In this document: in pieces, positions 1 through 5,742 of the stretch
How positions within the stretch are numbered: the first letter of the stretch is position 1
How the letters are laid out: every line of letters begins with the position of its first letter
Assembly: GCA_028679855.1 (NCBI GenBank)
Contig: JAJRAP010000318.1
Span: 1-5,755, forward strand
DNA length: 5,755 nucleotides
Origin: Candidatus Methanoperedens sp.
GTDB taxonomy: Archaea > Halobacteriota > Methanosarcinia > Methanosarcinales > Methanoperedenaceae
Reading direction: 5' to 3'
Program-made: the position numbers and the translations under genes
Notes under the pieces: model-generated
Databases searched by the model: none
Told to the model about the DNA's origin: nothing
The model's input: the letters and a program-made list of their open reading frames with translations, nothing else

Positions 1-1191
1 AAAATCCTTGTCAACCACAATCTTGTTTTGGGGTATCCTGCTCGAAAGGAGGTTCACGATTTCTTTTGGATGCTTTCCTCTCAGGTAATGGTTCTTCGGC
101 GGAGACACAAGCACCAGGTCGCAAACATGCGATACTATCTCGGACATCTCTTGATAGTACCGGTTGTTCCTGTTGCCAGGCGCAGAGAGGATCCCAGCGA
201 TGTGGTCAAATCCTTCTTTTTCCTTGATCTTCATGATCACTTCGATTTCGAAACGAAAGCTTGTGGGATTCTTTGCATTGCAAAGGATAACCCGCTCACC
301 TTGGAAAGTGATTATATGGAACCTTCCCAAATTGTCATGTGGTCGTGTGCCGAATTCTTTTAGTGTCTTTATTACCACCGCATTGTCGACGGGAATAAAC
401 TTCCTCGCACCTTCCACCGCGGCCAGGACCGCCATAACATTGGCTACGTTGAAGCTCTGCTCTCCATTAAGAGTGATGGGTATCTCTTTTATATCGATGA
501 CAGACTCCTCATCTGTTCCAATTTTTTTCCAGATGGAGTTCCCTTTCAGGAAGAAAACTTTATCGAACTCCTTGTAATTCTTGTTCAGCCCGAAATAGAT
601 GGGCTCAGCCTTGCTCGTTCCGGCCATCCCTCTGACGAGCGGATCATCGGCGTTAAGGATGACTGCACCGCATTTTTCCGTTGCTTTCGGAACCGCAGAT
701 TTTAGCTCTGCCATCTGTTCCAGCGTATGAATTCCATCGTACCCTAGGTGATCTTCATAGACGTTGGTCACAATCCCGACCTGGCATTTTTTGAAACCGA
801 GCCCGAGCCAGGTAAGACCGCCCCGGGCCACCTCAAGAATCAGCAGATCGACATTCGGGCATTTGGCTGCCTTCCAGGCACCCCAGCCTAAAGCCTCATC
901 CTCTCTGGAAATGAATTGCCCGTTGTGAGTGACTCCAAAGGTGCTGCATGACGCTATATTATATCCAGCATTCCGGTAGATTCGTGTCAGGAGGCGAACG
1001 ATCGTAGTTTTCCCATTTGTTCCTGTGACAGCGATGATCGGAACACCTAATAGTGCCAAGCGAGGTTGTACTAGAAACATCATGGCAAGCCGGTGGCCCC
1101 TTGGTGGGGTTTTATAATACATTTTCCAGACTAGACGGTGCCTCAATTTGTCCAATCTAGGGATTCTCATGAACATTTGTTCGAACATCAT
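1..1191 (-). CDS. Stand-alone Mur ligase family protein, cyanophycin-synthetase type (3' end outside window)
   Basis: This is an ATP-dependent amide (peptide) ligase of the Mur superfamily, cytoplasmic, cut by the left window edge after 397 codons. Seen: a P-loop AVTGTNGKTT at residues 54-63; the stretch LEVARGGL at 119-126 followed by CQVGIVTNV and EDHLG (136-150), which closely resembles the C-terminal half of cyanophycin synthetase CphA; NADDP at 180-184; and FNVANVMAVLAA near 247-258, the end of the central ATPase domain. The C-terminal Mur domain begins with GRF at 289-291. Where CphA/MurE-type enzymes usually carry an H-N-P motif, this protein has AKNP (306-309), more like the KNP of MurT. 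The ATP-grasp half of CphA is absent, since only about 50 residues precede the P-loop. Start: first of two adjacent ATGs, with an in-frame TGA 16 bases upstream; no strong ribosome site. The amino-acid substrate cannot be read from the sequence. Family confidence is high, specific function low. Confidence 0.9.
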   Translation of the reverse strand, partial: MMFEQMFMRIPRLDKLRHRLVWKMYYKTPPRGHRLAMMFLVQPRLALLGVPIIAVTGTNGKTTIVRLLTRIYRNAGYNIASCSTFGVTHNGQFISREDEALGWGAWKAAKCPNVDLLILEVARGGLTWLGLGFKKCQVGIVTNVYEDHLGYDGIHTLEQMAELKSAVPKATEKCGAVILNADDPLVRGMAGTSKAEPIYFGLNKNYKEFDKVFFLKGNSIWKKIGTDEESVIDIKEIPITLNGEQSFNVANVMAVLAAVEGARKFIPVDNAVVIKTLKEFGTRPHDNLGRFHIITFQGERVILCNAKNPTSFRFEIEVIMKIKEKEGFDHIAGILSAPGNRNNRYYQEMSEIVSHVCDLVLVSPPKNHYLRGKHPKEIVNLLSSRIPQNKIVVDKDF

Positions 1192-1226
1192 CAAGCCTGG
1201 TTTCCATCAATCTGAGATAAAGTAGA

Positions 1227-1235
1227 CATTTATAG
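1227..1235 (-). promoter_or_regulatory. Possible TATA box for the Mur ligase gene
   Basis: On the minus strand this reads CTATAAATG, centred about 40 bases before the ATG at 1191. Standard archaeal spacing (about 26 bases from box to start of transcription) would give a short leader of about 14 bases. A second candidate, TATTTAA (1251-1257, minus strand), lies farther up. Only the A/T-rich match supports this. Confidence 0.25.
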
Positions 1236-1504
1236 CAAAATCTTATCGGCTTAAATACTGATTGTTTCGTCCTAATATTCGCGCTGTAGTAGCGTTTCTC
1301 ATCCACTCTCACCCTACATGATACCTGAGCTCATATCATTTTCCGCATGATTCTGTCTTATCCCCCTTCCGCACAAAAGCGGGTGACAACTAGGGATGAG
1401 GTAGTTAGCATGTTGACAAGAATTCAGTGAAGTGTCATCGATGTGGCTGGGAGCTGATTGATTCTTGAAGACGTATCATGGTTTGGCATCCTGTCGGTGA
1501 TTCT

Positions 1505-1550
1505 ATTATAACCCTGTTAGCGAGAAGATTCGACAATACAATTATAACCC
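1505..1550 (+). promoter_or_regulatory. Duplicated ATTATAACCC element upstream of the peptide gene
   Basis: The ten bases ATTATAACCC occur at 1505-1514 and again at 1541-1550, 36 bases apart. The first copy, used as an archaeal TATA-like box, would place the transcript start near 1534 and leave the ribosome site at 1553 in the leader. The second copy would place it almost on the ATG at 1569. They could instead be a paired regulator site. The repeat is seen directly; its role is inferred. Confidence 0.3.
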
Positions 1551-1552
1551 AT

Positions 1553-1558
1553 AGAGGA
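1553..1558 (+). promoter_or_regulatory. Ribosome binding site deciding the peptide start
   Basis: AGAGGA lies 10 bases before the ATG at 1569 but only one base before the in-frame ATG at 1560. The spacing favours 1569 as the start, which removes three residues (MNK) from the longest reading. Confidence 0.45.
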
Positions 1559-1568
1559 AATGAATAAA

Positions 1569-1718
1569 ATGAGAAAAACAATGAAGAAACAACCGTACCA
1601 AACGCCAATCATAAAGAAACTGGGCAGTGTTAAGGAAGTGACGGAAGGAGGAGGGGGAAACTTCCCTGAAGGTGCAGGCAGTGCCTTTAATCCAGCTCCC
1701 CCCTCTCCACCCGTTTAA
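1569..1718 (+). CDS. Putative lasso-type RiPP precursor peptide
   Basis: A 49-residue peptide. Seen: a basic N-terminus, then Y10-Q-T-P13-I-I15-K-K-L-G19-S-V-K-E-V-T25-E26, then G27-G-G-G-N-F-P-E34, then a 15-residue tail GAGSAFNPAPPSPPV. The leader fits the lasso-precursor consensus Y-x2-P-x-L-x3-G-x5-T-x, with Ile for Leu. In lasso peptides Tyr/Pro bind the B1 recognition protein and the Thr sits two residues before the cut. Cutting after E26 gives a 23-residue core with Gly1 and Glu8, the geometry needed for an eight-residue macrolactam ring. Known: lasso maturation needs a B2 protease and an asparagine-synthetase-like cyclase, neither of which is in the window. The next genes are a radical SAM enzyme and a flavoprotein, so another modification is possible. 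The very Gly/Pro-rich C-terminal half argues against an ordinary folded protein. The start at 1569 is set by ribosome-site spacing; 1560 and 1581 are in-frame alternatives. Confidence 0.7.
   Translation: MRKTMKKQPYQTPIIKKLGSVKEVTEGGGGNFPEGAGSAFNPAPPSPPV
1647..1708 (+). other. Possible RNA stem between Gly-run and Pro-run codons of the peptide
   Basis: GGAGGAGGGGG (1647-1657) can pair with CCCCCCTCTCC (1698-1708) across a 40-base loop: 9 of 11 Watson-Crick pairs plus one G-U. It begins exactly at the first core Gly codon. Gly GGN and Pro CCN codons are complementary by nature, so this may be only a by-product of the peptide sequence. Confidence 0.3.
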
Positions 1719-1827
1719 TTTCGCTAAAAGTGGATGGGATTCTGGTCAGTTGCTCATAAGATGCGGATATTTGTCTTTCACATATAGGGTATTGTCATTA
1801 TCCATCTAGTTTGTTGATGATCAAACC

Positions 1828-1838
1828 GATATATAAAC
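1828..1838 (+). promoter_or_regulatory. Possible archaeal TATA box for the radical SAM gene
   Basis: The stretch contains ATATATAA, close to the archaeal TTTATATA consensus. With usual spacing, transcription would start near 1859-1860, just before the in-frame ATG at 1861. That would make a leaderless transcript and an initiation five codons inside the longest frame. No ribosome site is visible before either ATG, which agrees with leaderless initiation. It also suggests a separate promoter between the peptide and this enzyme. Confidence 0.35.
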
Positions 1839-1845
1839 TCTAAAA

Positions 1846-3171
1846 ATGTTCGAAGACCAGATGATAAAAAGGAGACAGTTCCTTGATTTTTTTACAAAGC
1901 AAAACATTCAATATGCATCGAATAATTTATCAAAGCCTTACTTGGGTAATTTATCCCCCGGCTGCGTAACCTGCATAAACGGAACATGGTCTTGTCTTTA
2001 CCTGAACAGGCTATGCACTCGAAATTGCTTTTTCTGTCCCACGGAACAAATAGAGAAAAACGGTAAGTTTCCGGTTCCGCACGATATACGAGACGTGGAA
2101 TTCCGGGAGGTTAAGGAATATATCCAATATTTGGAGACTTTTCCTTACGACGGGATTGGGATATCGGGCGGTGAGCCATTTTTGGCCTTTGAGCGTCTCA
2201 CGGAATACATTAGTGAAATCAGAAACGTTTTCGGATCAAGGCATTATATTTGGATGTACACCAATGGTGATCTGGTAACAGAAGAACGCCTTGCTATTTT
2301 AGAACAAATCGGACTAAATGAAATACGCTTTGATCTTTCTGCCCGTGAGTATAATTTGACTCCTGTGAAACTGGCACTGAAGCACATTGATACCGTCACC
2401 ATAGAAATTCCAGCCATCCCGGAAGATGTGGGAAAAGTTAAAAAACTGCTCAAGCAATTCGAGACTCTTGGAGTTAAGTACCTGATTCTCCATCAATTGA
2501 TGGCTACAGAATACAATCAAAACCATTTTGCTGATCGAGGATACTCTTTCTGCAAGGGTATCTATAGAACGTCTGTCCCGGAATCTGAATTAGCGGCTTT
2601 CGATATACTTAAACATGCAATAGAGTCGAATTCAGGAGTGGGAATAAATTATTGTTCGTTACTCTATAAAGAAAGGTTTCAAAGTAATGCCTTTCGTAGA
2701 AGATACGCCCCCTTTTGCCGATCTAAAGAAGAATCGATAACTCAGACAGGATTTTTACGCAAATTCTCATTTGAAGATTCTATTGAAGACACTTTTTCCC
2801 CACAGCAACTGGAAAGTGCTATTATGGCAGAGCCTTATCGTCCAATCCGAGTGACATATTACTATCCTAAAGTGCAAGCATTGACGAACGAACCTGACAA
2901 TGCTTCTAACGTTGTCTCTTTCGGATCGAATAAAGCGATCATATCTAAGTCAAATGCTACATATTTCACACTTACGAATAGAGTTTCAGCACTTCTATTT
3001 CATAATCTTTTTATTGAAAACAAGGAAAACGAAATAAGGGCTTTGTTTAGAACGGAGGAAGTACAAAGCAGCGATAATTTCGAGTTCATTAATAATTTCT
3101 ATCGTCAATTTGAAAATTTGGAATATCTTTCTCGAGGACTTCTTGATTACGAAAAGGGTGTACCAAAGTAG
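1846..3171 (+). CDS. Radical SAM protein, candidate peptide-modifying enzyme
   Basis: The protein has 441 residues on the longest reading. Radical SAM enzymes bind a [4Fe-4S] cluster through C-x3-C-x2-C and cleave S-adenosylmethionine to start radical chemistry. Seen: C57-TRN-C61-FF-C64 for the cluster, ISGGEPF (106-112) for SAM binding, and YTNGDL (138-143) on the next strand. Three more cysteines (C40, C43, C50; P-G-C-x2-C then W-S-C) sit just before the cluster motif. C236, C270 (NYCSLLYK) and C291 (PFC) follow the barrel, so an auxiliary iron-sulfur site is possible. There is no classical SPASM seven-cysteine pattern. The closest style I recognise is archaeal proteins annotated as pyruvate formate-lyase-activating-enzyme-related. 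It begins 127 bases after the peptide gene, the natural partner by position, but the reaction is unknown. Residues 340-441 match no domain I recognise. Start: ATG at 1846; ATG at 1861 is equally possible (see the TATA element). Superfamily certain, substrate inferred. Confidence 0.93.
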   Translation: MFEDQMIKRRQFLDFFTKQNIQYASNNLSKPYLGNLSPGCVTCINGTWSCLYLNRLCTRNCFFCPTEQIEKNGKFPVPHDIRDVEFREVKEYIQYLETFPYDGIGISGGEPFLAFERLTEYISEIRNVFGSRHYIWMYTNGDLVTEERLAILEQIGLNEIRFDLSAREYNLTPVKLALKHIDTVTIEIPAIPEDVGKVKKLLKQFETLGVKYLILHQLMATEYNQNHFADRGYSFCKGIYRTSVPESELAAFDILKHAIESNSGVGINYCSLLYKERFQSNAFRRRYAPFCRSKEESITQTGFLRKFSFEDSIEDTFSPQQLESAIMAEPYRPIRVTYYYPKVQALTNEPDNASNVVSFGSNKAIISKSNATYFTLTNRVSALLFHNLFIENKENEIRALFRTEEVQSSDNFEFINNFYRQFENLEYLSRGLLDYEKGVPK

Positions 3172-3206
3172 AAGAAATTTCATCATTTTTACTTAAATCC
3201 TTCTAT

Positions 3207-3212
3207 GGTGAG
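3207..3212 (+). promoter_or_regulatory. Ribosome binding site fixing the flavoprotein start
   Basis: GGTGAG matches the archaeal/bacterial anti-Shine-Dalgarno and sits seven bases before ATG 3220. It overlaps the upstream in-frame ATG at 3205, which has no ribosome site of its own, so initiation at 3220 is favoured. Confidence 0.5.
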
Positions 3213-3219
3213 AAATGAA

Positions 3220-4551
3220 ATGCCTCCGTATTACCAGACTGTTATTCTTGGTGCCGGGCTCTGTGGATTATCAGCTGCTTATCACCTGGAAGCGCGAGAG
3301 GATGCGGACTATGCACTTCTGGAACGCAATTCTGAAATCGGGGGGCTTGTCCGCACTAAAATCTCGGAGGGGTTCTCTTTCGATCATGCAATTCATATCC
3401 TCTATTCCAGAGATCCGTATGCATTGGAGCTGATCTGTAACAAGCTTTTGAAAGATAACATCCACAAACAGATGCGGCAGAGTTACTGCTACACAAATGG
3501 TATTTTTACCGAATATCCATATCAGACGAACAACTTCGGTCTGCCCCCTGCAGTAATTTTCGAGAACCTCATAGGATTGATTGAGGCAAAGATTACCCAA
3601 AAAGAGGGCATGTCGCCACAAAATTTCGAGGATTGGATATTCCGGAATTTTGGCCGTGGTATTGCAAAACATTTCATGGTCCCGTACAACAGGCGTCAAT
3701 GGGCATGGGATTTAAAGGACATGAACTACGATTGGATTGCTGGACGCGTTCCTGTCCCGGAAATGGGTGAAGTGCTGCGAGGAGCATTGCAACCCCCAAC
3801 AAATAAATATGGTCCGAACCAGGAATTCTATTACCCGGTTAGGGGGGGCATCGAAGCCCTTTCCCAGTCATTTTTACGGTTCATTCCTCAAGATCGCCTC
3901 CAACTGAACGCAACCGTAGTTGGCATTGATGGTGCCCGCCATGAGGTAATAATGGCAGATGGCCGGCGCATCCGATATGGTAGATTGATCTCAACCATTC
4001 CTTTACCGGTTCTGGTTCATCTGCTTGGAGGGGGAATACCGTCAACAGTTCGACAGTCCGCTGAAGGATTAAAATTTAACATAGTACACACGGTCAATAT
4101 CGGCCTTGAGGGGCCGGATCTCGGACCTGTGGAGACTATGCACTGGGTTTACTTTGCAGATAAGGACACCATCTTTCACAGGCTCAGTATTCCAAAAAAC
4201 TTCTCTCCCCATACGGTTCCTGACGGCTGCAGTTCGCTCCAGCTCGAAATAAGCGAATCAGTCCACCGACCCTGCAACCGCAATACTCTCATTGAGCAAT
4301 GCCTCTCTGATCTAGTACGTGTCGGAATTCTGGAGGACTGCGAGAGGAAACGGGTGCAAACGACAGAGGTTGTAACCCTCGAACCTGCATACATAATATA
4401 TGATCAAAAACACCGGCAGAATATTGGGAACATAATCCAGTATTTGACTCAGCTCGACATCAGCTCAAAAGGCAGATTCGGGGAATGGGAGTACCTAAAC
4501 ATGGACCAGGCGATTCTGAGCGGTAAGCGAGCAGTCGAGGAGATCGCATGA
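3220..4551 (+). CDS. FAD/NAD(P)-binding oxidoreductase, protoporphyrinogen-oxidase / UDP-galactopyranose-mutase-like
   Basis: A 443-residue cytoplasmic flavoprotein. Seen: the N-terminal dinucleotide fold with G11-x-G13-x2-G16 and acidic E35 for the FAD ribose; the following GGL-x-R (41-45), typical of the amine-oxidase/PPOX/UGM superfamily; a middle segment YPYQTN (around 102-107) and PYNRRQWAWDL (around 161-171), the N-R-x-W-A pattern of the PPOX-like branch often found in polysaccharide clusters; YPVRGGIEAL (around 207-216); and a C-terminal FAD motif ending in GRFGEWEYLNMDQAIL. It is longer than a standard UDP-galactopyranose mutase (about 370-390 residues) and I would not call it one. 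It follows the radical SAM gene by 48 bases, with its own ribosome site. It could oxidise a side chain of the peptide (inference) or act on a nucleotide-linked sugar or lipid-linked glycan with the epimerase downstream (also inference). Superfamily is sure; substrate unknown. Confidence 0.9.
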   Translation: MPPYYQTVILGAGLCGLSAAYHLEAREDADYALLERNSEIGGLVRTKISEGFSFDHAIHILYSRDPYALELICNKLLKDNIHKQMRQSYCYTNGIFTEYPYQTNNFGLPPAVIFENLIGLIEAKITQKEGMSPQNFEDWIFRNFGRGIAKHFMVPYNRRQWAWDLKDMNYDWIAGRVPVPEMGEVLRGALQPPTNKYGPNQEFYYPVRGGIEALSQSFLRFIPQDRLQLNATVVGIDGARHEVIMADGRRIRYGRLISTIPLPVLVHLLGGGIPSTVRQSAEGLKFNIVHTVNIGLEGPDLGPVETMHWVYFADKDTIFHRLSIPKNFSPHTVPDGCSSLQLEISESVHRPCNRNTLIEQCLSDLVRVGILEDCERKRVQTTEVVTLEPAYIIYDQKHRQNIGNIIQYLTQLDISSKGRFGEWEYLNMDQAILSGKRAVEEIA

Positions 4552-4574
4552 CAGGACAATCGGCATTGCTATGA

Positions 4575-4724
4575 ATGATCTACAATATCACGGGGAGATC
4601 GAGTAAGAGTTTTGGGGAGTTCTTACAATTTATTTTCTCTGGCTTTCAGAAAGATGACAAAACCGGAACAACGGTCTTAATAAAACCAATCGTCAATAAG
4701 TTTTTGGGATCTATATTTCATTAA
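4575..4724 (+). CDS. Doubtful 49-residue ORF in the gap before the epimerase
   Basis: An open frame reading MIYNITGRSSKSFGEF... and ending GSIFH. It fills most of the gap between the flavoprotein and the epimerase and stops inside the A-run where the epimerase reading begins. There is no convincing ribosome site, although AGGA occurs about 20 bases before the ATG. It resembles no family I know. It could be a small protein, the remnant of a lost gene, or chance. A possible hairpin (4603-4626) lies inside it, which slightly favours a non-coding spacer. Confidence 0.2.
   Translation: MIYNITGRSSKSFGEFLQFIFSGFQKDDKTGTTVLIKPIVNKFLGSIFH
4603..4636 (+). terminator. Weak hairpin with T-rich tail after the flavoprotein gene
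   Basis: GTAAGA (4603-4608) and TCTTAC (4621-4626) form a perfect six-base inverted repeat around a 12-base loop, followed by AATTTATTTT. The stem is A/T-rich and short, so this is at best a weak terminator or processing site. If real, it separates the epimerase from the genes upstream. Confidence 0.25.
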
Positions 4725-5638
4725 AAAAAATCCTGATCACCGGAAGCAGCGGAACGATCGGCACCAGGCTCTGCGAACTGTTACTGGCACGGGGGTATTC
4801 AGTTACCGGAGTGGATATCCGACCCAATCCCTGGAACCAGAAGATCGATGAATTGACAATTATTGCCGATCTGTGTAAGCCCGTAGATGTGGCACAGCTT
4901 CCGACCGATATCGATATGGTAATCCACCTGGCCGCAAATGCAAGGGTCTATAATTTGGTGGTCAGCCCGGAACTGGCCAAGGATAATTTCCTAATGCTCT
5001 TCAATATTTTGGAGTATTGTAAAAAACATTTGATACAGGATTTTCTGTTTGCTTCAAGCCGCGAGGTGTACGGCAATTCAGATAACACGGGGTGTACAGA
5101 GGCAGACGTTGATATTTGTCATTGTGAAAGCCCCTATTCGGCCACCAAGGTTGGCGGTGAAGCAATTATCCATGCCTATCACAGGTGTTATGGAATTAAT
5201 TACGTCATTGCCCGGTTCTCAAATGTGTATGGCATGTATGATACGAGCGATCGGATCATCCCACTGTTCATCCGGTTAACGCTAGACAACCAGGATCTCG
5301 TTGTATACGGGAGGGATAAACGCCTTGATTTTACCTATATCGACGACACAACGGATGGTATCATCAAATGTATTGAAAAATTTCCCGAAGTGAAAAATAC
5401 TACCTTCAATATAGCTTTCGGAAGGAGTGTCCCCCTTGTCGATGTCGCATTACTTATACGGGATTCTTTAGGTAGGAAAAATGCTGTTATCATCAGGGAA
5501 AACCGGATAGGTGAGGTATTGAGCTCTGCAATCGATATTTCAAATGCAAGAAAAAATCTGGGTTATAAACCCCAAGTTCCAATAGATGAAGGGATTAGAC
5601 GTTCAATCGCCTGGTATCGGGGGCATTTTTCCCTGTAA
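4715..5638 (+). CDS. NAD-dependent epimerase/dehydratase (extended SDR, nucleotide-sugar type), start unclear
   Basis: It probably epimerises or dehydrates an NDP-sugar in the cytoplasm, like UDP-glucose 4-epimerase relatives. Seen: KILITGSSGTIG (4727-4762) is the N-terminal NAD motif T-G-x2-G-x2-G; GVDIRP supplies the acidic residue after strand 2; HLAANA follows; then FASSREVYG, the catalytic Y-S-A-T-K (Y-x3-K) with R-F-S-N-VYG after it, and DFTYIDD. The C-terminus looks complete. The usual length is 300-330 residues; reading from 4715 gives 307. Odd: no ATG, GTG or TTG lies in frame between the stop at 4697 and GTG 4811, yet starting at 4811 (275 residues) would delete the NAD motif. The start given is ATT 4715, the nearest near-cognate codon. 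Other readings are an altered length of the eight-A run (4723-4730), a lost start codon, or a sequencing error. It may belong to a neighbouring glycan cluster rather than to the peptide locus. Confidence 0.85.
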   Translation: MSLKKILITGSSGTIGTRLCELLLARGYSVTGVDIRPNPWNQKIDELTIIADLCKPVDVAQLPTDIDMVIHLAANARVYNLVVSPELAKDNFLMLFNILEYCKKHLIQDFLFASSREVYGNSDNTGCTEADVDICHCESPYSATKVGGEAIIHAYHRCYGINYVIARFSNVYGMYDTSDRIIPLFIRLTLDNQDLVVYGRDKRLDFTYIDDTTDGIIKCIEKFPEVKNTTFNIAFGRSVPLVDVALLIRDSLGRKNAVIIRENRIGEVLSSAIDISNARKNLGYKPQVPIDEGIRRSIAWYRGHFSL

Positions 5639-5742
5639 AGGTCAATGCGAATTCATGCAGAATATGGTCGAAAAGAACGATTCAATAATACACTAACAAT
5701 TTGTATTGATACATATAATCGGCGTGAGGAGCCAAAAGTGCA
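5639..5742 (+). promoter_or_regulatory. Intergenic stretch with TATA-like box and ribosome site for a following gene
   Basis: After the epimerase stop there is no obvious terminator. CATATAAT (5712-5719) resembles an archaeal TATA box about 27 bases before ATG 5743, and it also contains a bacterial-type TATAAT, though without a good -35 partner. GTGAGGAG (5724-5731) is a good ribosome site 11 bases before that ATG. Both point to a new gene starting at the right edge. Confidence 0.4.

Larger units (their letters stand above)
1192..1568. other. Divergent intergenic region, no supported gene
   Basis: This stretch of about 370 bases separates the minus-strand Mur ligase from the plus-strand peptide gene. 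All frames are broken by frequent stops; the longest plus-strand frame near the peptide (1478-1567) encodes only 29 residues with no recognised motif. It must hold the promoters of both divergent genes: TATA-like elements for the left gene at 1227-1257 and two copies of ATTATAACCC ahead of the peptide. A small inverted repeat, AACTA/TAGTT (1388-1392 and 1402-1406), lies in the middle and is too weak to call an operator. No tRNA-like, CRISPR-like or insertion-sequence structure was seen. Confidence 0.6.

Noticed and set aside
28..577. Two plus-strand open frames of 111 and 137 codons
   Set aside because: They lie entirely opposite the Mur ligase, whose motifs are unmistakable on the minus strand; their own translations show no family features.
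1388..1406. Inverted repeat AACTA/TAGTT as an operator
   Set aside because: Five-base arms with a nine-base spacer are expected by chance and no second copy was found.
1413..1441. TTGACA at 1413-1418 as a bacterial -35 box for the peptide
   Set aside because: The bases 17 further on read CATCGA, not a -10 element, and the distance to the peptide start is over 100 bases.
1478..1567. A 29-residue plus-strand frame (MVWHPVGD...) ending one base before the peptide start
   Set aside because: It could be a coupled leader peptide, but it has no ribosome site or recognisable motif, its length is within chance, and it runs through both ATTATAACCC copies, which look regulatory.
3271..3699. A 142-codon minus-strand open frame
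   Set aside because: It is the shadow of the flavoprotein, whose FAD motif and conserved segments cover the same bases on the plus strand.
3220..4551. Calling the flavoprotein a UDP-galactopyranose mutase (glf)
   Set aside because: Only the general superfamily motifs match; the length and the N-R-x-W-A region fit the broader PPOX-like branch better, so no gene symbol is given.
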